From NCBI GenBank assembly GCA_023426575.1, contig JAFAAL010000025.1, positions 1 through 42,254 on the forward strand: DNA of 42,254 nt, read 5' to 3'. The position numbers and the translations under genes are program-made. The notes below the pieces were generated by a model. The model made no database searches. It saw only the letters and a program-made list of their open reading frames with translations, and was not told the DNA's origin. This DNA comes from Bacillota bacterium (GTDB lineage: Bacteria; Bacillota; Clostridia; Saccharofermentanales; DTU023). Positions 22,692-29,803 of this stretch are shown here, piece by piece. Position 1 is the first letter of the stretch; each line of letters opens with the position of its first letter.

Positions 22692-25493
22692 ATGGAGCTT
22701 TACCACCTTCCCAGCCAGCGCGCAGATGAGCCTCTCTATAGACAGCTCTATTTTCATTTGAGAGATCTCATCCTCGCACACGAGATCGAGGCCGGTGAGC
22801 GTCTCCCGGCCAAGCGTCAGTTGGCCCACACCCTGGGGATCGGCCAGAACACTGTCGTGCGAGCCTATGAGCAGCTCATTGACGAGGGCTATATAGAGGC
22901 CAGAGAACGAAGCGGGTATTATGTCAGGACATTAGATAGTGAGTACCAATATTCCTTCTCTAAGCCAAACATAGAAGCGCCAAAAGCCCCCAGACCTCTC
23001 TCTTTTCAAGCTAGAGCTCATACGACGACTGACTTCTCTTATGACTTCGGCTATGGCGGTGTCGACCGCTCGAGTCTGCCTCTAAAAGACTTACAGCGCC
23101 TCTACCGCCAGCTTCTCAAGACATCCGAAATGGCCCTGAGCCGCAGTCCAGAAGATCAGGGGGAGTTGCCAGTCCGCGAGGCCATCGCCCTCCATCTCAG
23201 GCAGAGCCGTGGCCTCCTGGTCGATCCTGCGGCTATTGTCCTCGGTTCGGGAACGGATTATCTTTTAAAACTTCTCCTCGATATCTTTCCGACAGATGCT
23301 GTCTATGGCATCGAAGATCCAGGCTTCTTACGCATTGCGGAGACATTAAAACTGAAGCAGAAGCACTTCCATCCGCTCCCTCTCGACGAAGAGGGGATCG
23401 ACATGCAAAGTCTCGAGGCCAGCGATGTCGATATTCTGACGGTCACGCCCTCTCACCAGTTTCCGAGTGGCCAGATCTATCCGATCTCGAGGCGTATGGC
23501 GCTTCTCAATTGGCTCAGTAAATCAGAGCGGCGCTACCTAATCGAGGATGACTATGACTCTGAATTTAAGTTTACGAATCGCCCGATTCCACCGCTTCTG
23601 AGTCTAGATCAGACGGGACGTGTGATCTATCTTGGCAGCTTTTCTAAGAGCTTTACGCCTGCGCTGCGTCTCAGCTATCTCGTCCTGCCTGAATCACTGC
23701 TCTCCATTTATCGTCATAAAGCGGCGCTTTTCTCCTGTCCCGTGCCTGTCTTGAGCCAGCTCGTCATGGCCGAGTTCATCCAATCGGGGCAATTTTCTCG
23801 CCATCTCAATAGAGTGCGACAAATCTATGCAAAGAAAAGGGAGAAACTCGTCACTCGTCTCGAGGCGGCAGGAAGCTACATCGTCTCTGGCGCAGAAGCC
23901 GGCCTGCACCTCCTCCTGGAAGTGCCGGGCCTCGAGACCAGAGTCGTGATAGAGGAGGCGGCCCGGCAGGGCCTGCGCCTCCAGGCCCTCCATGACTACC
24001 AGATCGAGGCCAATTGTCCCGATAAGATCCTCCTGAGTTACGCCCAGATTCCGCTCGAGGAGATCGACGAGGCTGTCGATCTTTTGAATCAAGTGGTGGA
24101 GACTGTGCGCACCGAGTCCAGCCGCCCCTCGCAGCCATCTAAATCTTTAGACTTCAGCGCCATCCCTGAGGGAGCTCGCGTTATCTTAGAGCGTCTCAAT
24201 AGTGTAGGGGAGGGCTATATCGTCGGTGGCGCGGTCCGCGACCTCCTCCTCAATCGGACTCTCCATGATGTTGACCTCGCGAGCAATCTCTCAGTTCTTG
24301 AGGTCAGCGAACTCTTCCGAGAACATCCGCAGCTTCATCATGGTGAGGAATTTGGGACGGTCGTCATTCAATGGGCAGACGGCGACTATGAAGTTACGAG
24401 CTATCGCGAAGAGGGCCCTTACCACGATGCTCGTCATCCGAGCTTTGTGAGGAGAGCCAGTACCATCGAGGAAGATCTCAGCCGGCGCGACTTTACGATC
24501 AATGCGCTGGCCCTCGGAGAAGACGGGAAGATTGTCGATCCCTATGGTGGCCAAGACGATCTGAGCGCGGGCCTCATCCGCGCTGTGGGCGAGCCTCATA
24601 AACGCTTCCAGGAGGATGCGCTGCGGATTTTGCGCGCCGTCCGCTTTGCCAATCGCCTCGACTTCGAGATCGAAGGGCGGACAGAGGAGGCTATGAGAGA
24701 TTTAGCCCCAGAACTCAGGCGCATCAGCGACGAGCGCATTGCCGCAGAGTTTCTACAGATCTTAAGCGACAATCCCCGAGGTGTGACGAGACTTCATGAA
24801 GTAGGAATCCTCGCCGTCATCTTCCCCGAGATTGATCAGCTCTTTGACTGCAGGCAAGAGTGCAGCTTTCATCTCTACGATGTCGGCCGCCACAGTGTCG
24901 AGGCGGCATGTGCTGCGACGACCCCCGAGGGACGCCTCGCCGCTCTCCTCCACGATCTCGGGAAGCCCGCGTGTAAGACTTACGATGAGCAGGGAACGGC
25001 TCATTTCTACAATCACGCCGAGGAGTCCGTCATACTGGCCCGGGAGATTTTAGAAAAACTCAAGATCCCCAAGCGTCAAAGAGAGCTCATTCTCCGCGCC
25101 ATCGCCCTCCATGACTACCTGAGCGTCAAGCCATACAAGTGGGCCAAGTTGATCGCGAGAGAGGAGGACGCAGTCTGGCCACTTCTCTTCGAGCTCAAAT
25201 GGGCAGACATCAGTGCTCAATCCGATGATAAGCGGAGCGAGAAAGAACTGCTGATCGAGCAACAAGAAACACTCGTAAAGCGTCTCCTAGCAGGCCCCCA
25301 TCGCCTCCGAGACCTCGCAGTCAACGGCCACGACCTGATGACGCTGGGACTCTCGGGACCCGTCATCGCAGAAGCTCTCCAGGAGATTCTTATCTATGTT
25401 ATGCTTGACCCCATAAGAAACGATAAGCCCAAGCTGATCACTAGGCTTCGCAAGATGTATCAGCTGGACGAGGAGGCCTTGGCCAATGCATAG
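22692..25493 (+). CDS. PdxR-type MocR regulator fused to CCA-adding enzyme
   Basis: One uninterrupted 933-codon frame. Residues about 10-80 are a GntR winged helix (PAKRQLAHTLGIGQNTVVRAYEQL). Residues about 110-470 are an aminotransferase-fold domain with PLP lysine K319 in LGSFSKSF and an EDDYDSEF block. After a Ser/Pro/Lys linker (about 471-490), residues 491-933 are a class II tRNA nucleotidyltransferase: VGGAVRD 511-517, catalytic HDVD with D526/D528, RRDFTINA 598-605, the CCA-type EDALR 641-645, and an HD domain with H754-D755 in LLHDLGKP. Each half is full length with its motifs intact. The first half should sense PLP and control pdxS, which is divergent 90 bp away; the second should add CCA to tRNA 3' ends. 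No stop or clear internal ribosome binding site separates them; GTG codons near 24,100 could allow weak internal starts. The downstream lipoprotein gene overlaps it by 8 bases. Confidence 0.9.
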   Translation: MELYHLPSQRADEPLYRQLYFHLRDLILAHEIEAGERLPAKRQLAHTLGIGQNTVVRAYEQLIDEGYIEARERSGYYVRTLDSEYQYSFSKPNIEAPKAPRPLSFQARAHTTTDFSYDFGYGGVDRSSLPLKDLQRLYRQLLKTSEMALSRSPEDQGELPVREAIALHLRQSRGLLVDPAAIVLGSGTDYLLKLLLDIFPTDAVYGIEDPGFLRIAETLKLKQKHFHPLPLDEEGIDMQSLEASDVDILTVTPSHQFPSGQIYPISRRMALLNWLSKSERRYLIEDDYDSEFKFTNRPIPPLLSLDQTGRVIYLGSFSKSFTPALRLSYLVLPESLLSIYRHKAALFSCPVPVLSQLVMAEFIQSGQFSRHLNRVRQIYAKKREKLVTRLEAAGSYIVSGAEAGLHLLLEVPGLETRVVIEEAARQGLRLQALHDYQIEANCPDKILLSYAQIPLEEIDEAVDLLNQVVETVRTESSRPSQPSKSLDFSAIPEGARVILERLNSVGEGYIVGGAVRDLLLNRTLHDVDLASNLSVLEVSELFREHPQLHHGEEFGTVVIQWADGDYEVTSYREEGPYHDARHPSFVRRASTIEEDLSRRDFTINALALGEDGKIVDPYGGQDDLSAGLIRAVGEPHKRFQEDALRILRAVRFANRLDFEIEGRTEEAMRDLAPELRRISDERIAAEFLQILSDNPRGVTRLHEVGILAVIFPEIDQLFDCRQECSFHLYDVGRHSVEAACAATTPEGRLAALLHDLGKPACKTYDEQGTAHFYNHAEESVILAREILEKLKIPKRQRELILRAIALHDYLSVKPYKWAKLIAREEDAVWPLLFELKWADISAQSDDKRSEKELLIEQQETLVKRLLAGPHRLRDLAVNGHDLMTLGLSGPVIAEALQEILIYVMLDPIRNDKPKLITRLRKMYQLDEEALANA

Positions 25494-26403
25494 ATTCAAG
25501 CGCTCATTGAGCCTAACACTTTCTCTTCTTCTTCTCATGAGTCTCATCACTTTGAGCGCCTGCCGCAGTCGTCAGCCGCAAAATACAGTTGAGACCACAA
25601 AAATCGATGAGACCCAGGCAATCGGAGAACTGCCAGAGGCGACAGAACGCCCTGAAACGGGTCCGGAGCGCGTAGCTAGAATCAACAGGGAACTCAGAGA
25701 AATTCAGCGCTATCTCCTCGAACCAAAGCCAAAAAAACATGGCAAATCTCAAAATCAGCTCATGCACGAGCGAGCGGCCGCCCTCATTGAAGAGCGCCGA
25801 ATCGTCCGCGAGGCCAGACGCGGTCTCGCCGAGAAGAGATCGTCCATCGGACAGATTTATCCCCCGAATAGCCTCGTCTGGAATCAAATTCTCATCACTT
25901 ATATTCCCTGTCCCAAGGAGCTCATGTTCGACGGTGGCTCTGGCAATGAGAAGGCGCTCCTCGGCCAGCAATTGATCGATCAAGGCTATGTCGTCGAGGA
26001 GTTGACGCCCTTCTCGGCTCTAGACGACGAGGCGAGCCACTACATCGGCCACAATAGGAATCCGGGCTTCCTGCCCTTTATGCCCATGCAGATAGGTGAT
26101 AGGGTCTACATCACCGGAGCTGATGGCTGGACCTATGAGTACATCGTGGTCGACAATGTCGAGACCCGCCACGCAGGCCCCGATTACTTTACCGAAGATG
26201 GCCTGATCCAAAATTCCATCGACCAAGAAGTCGTCGGCATCCACAGTAAGTTGACGGGCAAGGGCAATCTCTCGCGCTATGAGACCGTAGGGGTCGAATC
26301 CGTGGGACTGACCTGGTGTCGCGACGACTTCGTCATCGAGGGATTCTTTGCCATCCCGGTCTCAGATTACCAGGAATATCAGAGGCTCGGAATCATCGAT
26401 TAA
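25486..26403 (+). CDS. Sortase-like lipoprotein
   Basis: A 305-residue lipoprotein: signal with lipobox LSAC (Cys26), then a charged helical stretch (about 60-120). Residues about 125-300 resemble a sortase beta-barrel: YIGHNR places a candidate catalytic His at H189; FMPMQIGDRVYITGADGWTYEYIV is the sortase-type GDxVxxTDxDGxxYxY strand pair; and GLTWCR gives a candidate Cys278 followed by Arg279, in the usual His-Cys-Arg order. The match to classical sortases is weak and the TLxTC box is altered, so activity is uncertain. GAGGAGG precedes the ATG; an 8-base overlap with the preceding gene suggests coupling. It may act on wall-anchored proteins such as the one at 18,415-21,498, but this is inference. 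Confidence 0.6.
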   Translation: MHRFKRSLSLTLSLLLLMSLITLSACRSRQPQNTVETTKIDETQAIGELPEATERPETGPERVARINRELREIQRYLLEPKPKKHGKSQNQLMHERAAALIEERRIVREARRGLAEKRSSIGQIYPPNSLVWNQILITYIPCPKELMFDGGSGNEKALLGQQLIDQGYVVEELTPFSALDDEASHYIGHNRNPGFLPFMPMQIGDRVYITGADGWTYEYIVVDNVETRHAGPDYFTEDGLIQNSIDQEVVGIHSKLTGKGNLSRYETVGVESVGLTWCRDDFVIEGFFAIPVSDYQEYQRLGIID

Positions 26404-26448
26404 ATCGGCGGGGCATGATAAGCTGAAGGCAGAGAGACGATCAGCATC

Positions 26449-26468
26449 TTGACTTATCAGAAAGTCAA
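26449..26468 (+). promoter_or_regulatory. Hairpin abutting the pfpI ribosome binding site
   Basis: TTGACTT (26449-26455) and AAGTCAA (26462-26468) form a perfect 7-bp stem with a 6-nt loop, ending exactly where AGGAGG (26469-26474) of the next gene starts. It could modulate ribosome access or mRNA decay. Confidence 0.35.
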
Positions 26469-26481
26469 AGGAGGTTTCAGG

Positions 26482-27027
26482 ATGAAAAAATTACTGGTCT
26501 TCTTAGCAGAGGGATTCGAAGAATTAGAAGCGCTGACGATCGTGGACTATTTCAGGAGGGCAGGGGGAGAGGCCGTTCTCGCCGCTGTTGGTCCGGAGCT
26601 TCTCGTCAGATCCTCCCACGATGTGAAAGTGCAGGCGGATGCCTCTTTGAGAAAGCTCGACCCTAACGACTTTGACGCCATCTATATTCCCGGCGGACTC
26701 CCAGGGGCGACCCACCTGGCAGGGGATCCGCAAGTGCGAGCCTGGGTCAGCCAGTTCAACAGCGAGGAGAAATTGATCGCCGCTATCTGTGCGGGACCTG
26801 CCGTCCTCGATCGACTGAACTTATTGAAGGCAGGGCAATTCACCTGTTACCCAGGCTTCGAGGACCATCTGGAGACCGAGGGCCGCGTCGACGAGGCTCT
26901 GGTCAAAGATGGGCACATCTGGACCGCTATGGGCCCCAGATATGCTTCTCATTTGGCTTTTGCCATGGTGGAGGAATTACTCGGGCGAGAGGCTCTTAGA
27001 GAACTGGAAGAGGGATTGCTCTACTGA
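26482..27027 (+). CDS. DJ-1/PfpI family protein
   Basis: A 181-residue DJ-1/PfpI (class I glutamine amidotransferase-like) protein of the YajL/ThiJ subgroup. The nucleophilic-elbow Cys is C103 in AAICAGPAVL, and the conserved acidic residue lies in LAEGFEELEA (8-17). IYIPGGLPGATHL is the family's central block. Roles in the family include chaperone, glyoxalase and oxidative-stress functions, which cannot be separated by sequence. The start at 26482 follows AAAGGAGG; a start 11 codons upstream would include that ribosome binding site and is rejected. The next gene is a redox flavoprotein, so a stress role is plausible. Confidence 0.87.
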   Translation: MKKLLVFLAEGFEELEALTIVDYFRRAGGEAVLAAVGPELLVRSSHDVKVQADASLRKLDPNDFDAIYIPGGLPGATHLAGDPQVRAWVSQFNSEEKLIAAICAGPAVLDRLNLLKAGQFTCYPGFEDHLETEGRVDEALVKDGHIWTAMGPRYASHLAFAMVEELLGREALRELEEGLLY

Positions 27028-27078
27028 GCGGAGGCTCGCTTCTCCTTCTCTGTCTATTCAGAGCTATTTCTGATACCT

Positions 27079-27103
27079 TTAAGAGGTGACGCAGGGCTCT
27101 TAA
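27079..27103 (+). promoter_or_regulatory. Inverted repeat upstream of the NADH oxidase gene
   Basis: TTAAGAG (27079-27085) and CTCTTAA (27097-27103) pair around an 11-nt loop in the 121-bp gap before the NADH oxidase. The second arm also belongs to the 10-bp palindrome CTCTTAAGAG. It could be an operator or a weak terminator for the preceding gene; no T tract follows. Confidence 0.3.
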
Positions 27104-27148
27104 GAGAGCGAGGCGTCCCCATTTTTCAGAGAAAAGGAGCACCTATCA

Positions 27149-28507
27149 ATGAAAGTGATTGTCATAGGCTCATCGCATGCGGGCTACGAGGCCCTCGAAG
27201 AATTATTGCAGAGCCCAGAGGAGCATCAGCTCCAGTGGTACGAGCAGGGAGATGATCTCTCCTTCATGTCCTGAGGGATGCATCTGTACCTGGAAGGTAC
27301 AGTCAAAGATGTCGACAGCATCCGCTACAGCTCGGCCGAGTCCATGAGGGCACGGGGAGTTGAAGTCTTCCCACACACGGAGGTCATAGAACTGATGCCT
27401 GCGGCCCACGAGATTCGCGTCCTCGACAGAGAGCTCGGAGAAGAACGAGTCGAATCCTACGACCGCCTCATCCTCGGCGTCGGCATGGCGCCCAATCTCC
27501 CTGATATCCCAGGTCTGGATCTCGAGAATGTCGCCCTCTTTGGCGGCCGGGATTCCGCCGAATATCTGCGCTATAAGGAAGTCGACCCTTCGATTCATGA
27601 GGTCGTCATTGTCGGAGGCGGCTATATCGCCCTCGAGGCCGCCATCTGCTTTGCCAAGGCTGGAAAGCAAGTCACGATGCTCAATCGGGGGGAGCGCCTG
27701 ATCAGCACCCACCTCGACCGCGAGCTGACGGATATTTTGACGGCAGAGATCGAGCGCCACGGGATCCGCTTCATCGGCGACGTCGAAGTTGAAAAATGTC
27801 TCGGCGAGGCGGGACATGTCACGGGCGTGAAGAGCAAGACGGAGCACTATCCGGCTCAGCTCGTCCTCATCTGCATCGGCAATCACCCGAACACGAAGTG
27901 GCTCGAGGGGCGTGTCGAACTCGATCCGCGCGGTTTCATCGTGGTCGATGACTATATGCATACCTCGGCCGAAGATGTGCTCGCTGCCGGGGGCGCGACC
28001 TTGATGAAGTTCAATCCGACGGGACAGCATATCAGTATTGACTTGGCGACCAATGCGCGCAAGCTCGGACGCGTGGCGGCCAAGAACTTGGAAGGCAAGC
28101 GCTTCCCCTTCACGGGGATGCAGGGGACCTCGGCTCTTCGCGTCTTCGACTACGCCTTTGCCTCGACAGGACTCAATGAGGGGAGCGCTGCGAGGACGAA
28201 CCTCGACTGGGATGCCGTCTATATCGAGAGCCTAGCCCTCGACAGCTACCTCCCCGAAGAGATGAATGCCAAGGTCTATGCCAAACTGCTCTACGACAAG
28301 GAGAGCCGCCTCCTCCTCGGGGGTCAGATCCTCTCCAAGATGGATATGACAGGCGCTATCCAGGCCCTCTCCATGGCGATCAAGGGGAAACTGACGATTG
28401 ATGATCTCGCCTTTGGCGACTTTTTCTTCCAGCCACTCTTCAACCGTCCATGGCATATTCTCAATGAACTCGGTCTGGCCGCAATGCGCCGGAATGACCA
28501 GAGATAA
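27149..28507 (+). CDS. NADH oxidase/CoA-disulfide reductase family, candidate selenoprotein (UGA42)
   Basis: A 452-residue FAD/NAD(P)H disulfide-reductase-type protein (NADH oxidase, NADH peroxidase or CoA-disulfide reductase). The frame runs from ATG 27149 (AAGGAG upstream) to 28507 with one TGA, at codon 42 (27272-27274). The first 41 residues are a good Nox N-terminus (VIVIGSSHAG with H10; YEQGDDLSFMS), and TGA takes the place of the redox cysteine in the family's SFLSCG motif. Downstream the protein is intact: NAD site VVIVGGGYIALEA, then a FAD-binding segment with AGGAT, and the C-terminal DFFFQPLFNRPW motif. Reading from ATG 27278 would lose the FAD Rossmann fold. A hairpin fitting a bacterial SECIS follows the TGA. 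TGA is a normal stop in many neighbours, so the code is not reassigned. A nonsense mutation or read error is the alternative. Confidence 0.85.
27272..27302 (+). promoter_or_regulatory. UGA codon and candidate bacterial SECIS hairpin
   Basis: After UGA (27272-27274), CTGTACC (27284-27290) and GGTACAG (27296-27302) form a perfect 7-bp stem with loop TGGAA (27291-27295). The loop begins 17 nt after the UGA (16 nt between), and its second base is G. This fits the general bacterial SECIS model: a short stem-loop inside the reading frame soon after UGA with a G in the first two loop bases. Confidence 0.75.
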
Positions 28508-28511
28508 AGAC

Positions 28512-28528
28512 GAGGGGCACAGCCCCTC
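28512..28528 (+). terminator. Hairpin between NADH oxidase and HExxH genes
   Basis: GAGGGGC (28512-28518) and GCCCCTC (28522-28528) form a perfect 7-bp G+C-rich stem with loop ACA, followed by ATTCCTTT. It starts four bases after the NADH oxidase stop and lies just upstream of the next gene's AAGGAG. A partial terminator or attenuator is likely. Confidence 0.55.
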
Positions 28529-28551
28529 ATTCCTTTAGAAGGAGCTTTGAG

Positions 28552-29598
28552 GTGAATCTGAAACAGCAGTACGAAGCGATTGAAAAGAGATTAAAAAGGC
28601 TGGATCTCGGGGAGATTTGGCCGGGCTTTGGGCCATTGAAATTTGCCCTCTATGACCATGAGAACTGCTATTTCAACGGTCAATATATTGAGAAGCCGGC
28701 TGAATTTTGTGCCAATACGGCCCTCTCCTACCAGGGGGAGTCCATTGCCATCTGGTGGCTGGTGCAGGAGATCGACCCCGATCTCCTCTGTGCCAAGATG
28801 GTGCATGAGATGTTTCATGCCTTCCAGGAGATACAGGGCTGGGACTGCTATGCCCGTGAGATGGATGCGCTCTTTGACTATGAGTATGAGCCCGACAATT
28901 TGGCGATGAAGTTCCATGAAAATCGTCTCCTCCTCGAACTGTGCAGGGGAGACAGTGCCCAGACATTTCAGGATGTCCTCCAGAGCCGCAAGAGCCGGCA
29001 GGCCAAGTATCCAGAGCCATATCTCTATGAGGCCCAGGTCGAGGAGATCGAGGGGACGGCGAGCTATGTCGAATGGCAAGTCCTCTCCCGCTTAGATGCC
29101 AAGAAGGCAGAGAAGTGGCTCCAGGAGCTCAGAGCGCGCCTTCTCAAAGCAAAAAACTATTTCCCCATCCGCGTCGTCAACTATGACAGCGGGGCGCTCT
29201 TTATCGCCGCGGCCCTGCAGGCGGGTCTCTACCGCTTTAACGATGTAAAGCGGCCCTTTGCCCTCAGCTGTCTAGAGACGGTCAAGGCCACCTCTCCTCT
29301 CCGCACAGCAAGCGGAGAAGATCGCCGTCTCATGCAGGAGGCTCTGGAGAGCTATCAAGCAGAGACAAAAGCCATTGTTCAGGGCGCAATCGAACTTCAA
29401 GAGCCCATCCTCGAGGGCCCTCTGCACCTCGACGGTCTCAATATCTACGACGCGCGCAGAGATCAGAATTATCTGACCACGCGCTACTTTCTCGCCTACT
29501 CAAGGGATGGCCAGCAGCAACAAGTCTTCGGTGACTTCGTCTTGAAAATGAAAGACCGCGAGACCATCGAGGCCGTCTACCCATGGGAGACGGAATAA
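28552..29598 (+). CDS. HExxH putative zinc-binding protein of unknown function
   Basis: 348 residues from a GTG start with AAGGAG about ten bases upstream. HEMFH (85-89) is a zinc-protease-type HExxH motif in a hydrophobic helix (CAKMVHEMFHAFQEI). EGTASYVE (167-174) follows about 80 residues later and could give the third ligand, Glu167, as in gluzincins. No signal peptide or membrane helix, so cytoplasmic. I do not recognise a named family; whether it is an active peptidase is open. It may be co-transcribed with the NADH oxidase 44 bases upstream, behind a hairpin. Confidence 0.75.
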   Translation: MNLKQQYEAIEKRLKRLDLGEIWPGFGPLKFALYDHENCYFNGQYIEKPAEFCANTALSYQGESIAIWWLVQEIDPDLLCAKMVHEMFHAFQEIQGWDCYAREMDALFDYEYEPDNLAMKFHENRLLLELCRGDSAQTFQDVLQSRKSRQAKYPEPYLYEAQVEEIEGTASYVEWQVLSRLDAKKAEKWLQELRARLLKAKNYFPIRVVNYDSGALFIAAALQAGLYRFNDVKRPFALSCLETVKATSPLRTASGEDRRLMQEALESYQAETKAIVQGAIELQEPILEGPLHLDGLNIYDARRDQNYLTTRYFLAYSRDGQQQQVFGDFVLKMKDRETIEAVYPWETE

Positions 29599-29667
29599 GC
29601 AAGTCAGGAGGCTTCGTGATCTCGCTCGAGAACCCCTCATCGCAGAAGGTTCAGGATATCATGACGT

Positions 29668-29683
29668 AATCTATAGATAGTAG
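29668..29683. promoter_or_regulatory. NrdR box, distal
   Basis: AATCTATAGATAGTAG agrees with the NrdR-box core (C-W-A-T-A-T-A-T-W-G, one mismatch). It pairs with the box at 29710-29725: equivalent bases are 42 bp apart, four helical turns, as expected for cooperative NrdR binding. Confidence 0.7.
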
Positions 29684-29709
29684 ACTGTCATCAAAATTTA
29701 AGAAAATAA

Positions 29710-29725
29710 GCACAATATATTGTCT
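29710..29725. promoter_or_regulatory. NrdR box, proximal
   Basis: GCACAATATATTGTCT contains the palindrome ACAATATATTGT and matches the NrdR-box core fully. It lies 8 bp upstream of the -35 hexamer of the nrdD promoter, so NrdR would repress nrdDG when dATP is plentiful. Confidence 0.8.
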
Positions 29726-29733
29726 TCGATCTC

Positions 29734-29761
29734 TTGACATTTCCTCTTGTCCGCCCATAAT
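29734..29761 (+). promoter_or_regulatory. nrdD promoter
   Basis: A perfect TTGACA (29734-29739), 16-bp spacer and CATAAT (29756-29761), followed by a short leader and GAGGAGGATC before the ATG at 29804. The rest of the gap 29599-29667 shows nothing I can assign. Confidence 0.7.
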
Positions 29762-29803
29762 GGGCTATGACAGTTTCGTCTGAGGACGCATGAGGAGGAT
29801 CTG

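Noticed and set aside
27203..28030. Minus-strand frame opposite the NADH oxidase, which could make the TGA look non-coding
   Set aside because: No start signal or domain, while the plus strand shows a full conserved oxidoreductase.
27278..28507. A shorter NADH oxidase starting at ATG 27278
   Set aside because: It would lack the FAD-binding Rossmann strand and the catalytic residue region, has no ribosome binding site, and ignores 41 perfectly homologous codons upstream of the TGA.
27149..28507. TGA reassigned to a standard amino acid (Trp or Gly) throughout the genome
   Set aside because: Several intact genes here end in TGA at the expected family length (bsh, cbiD, cbiF, the BtuF-like gene, the PfpI gene, trpB), so TGA is a working stop.
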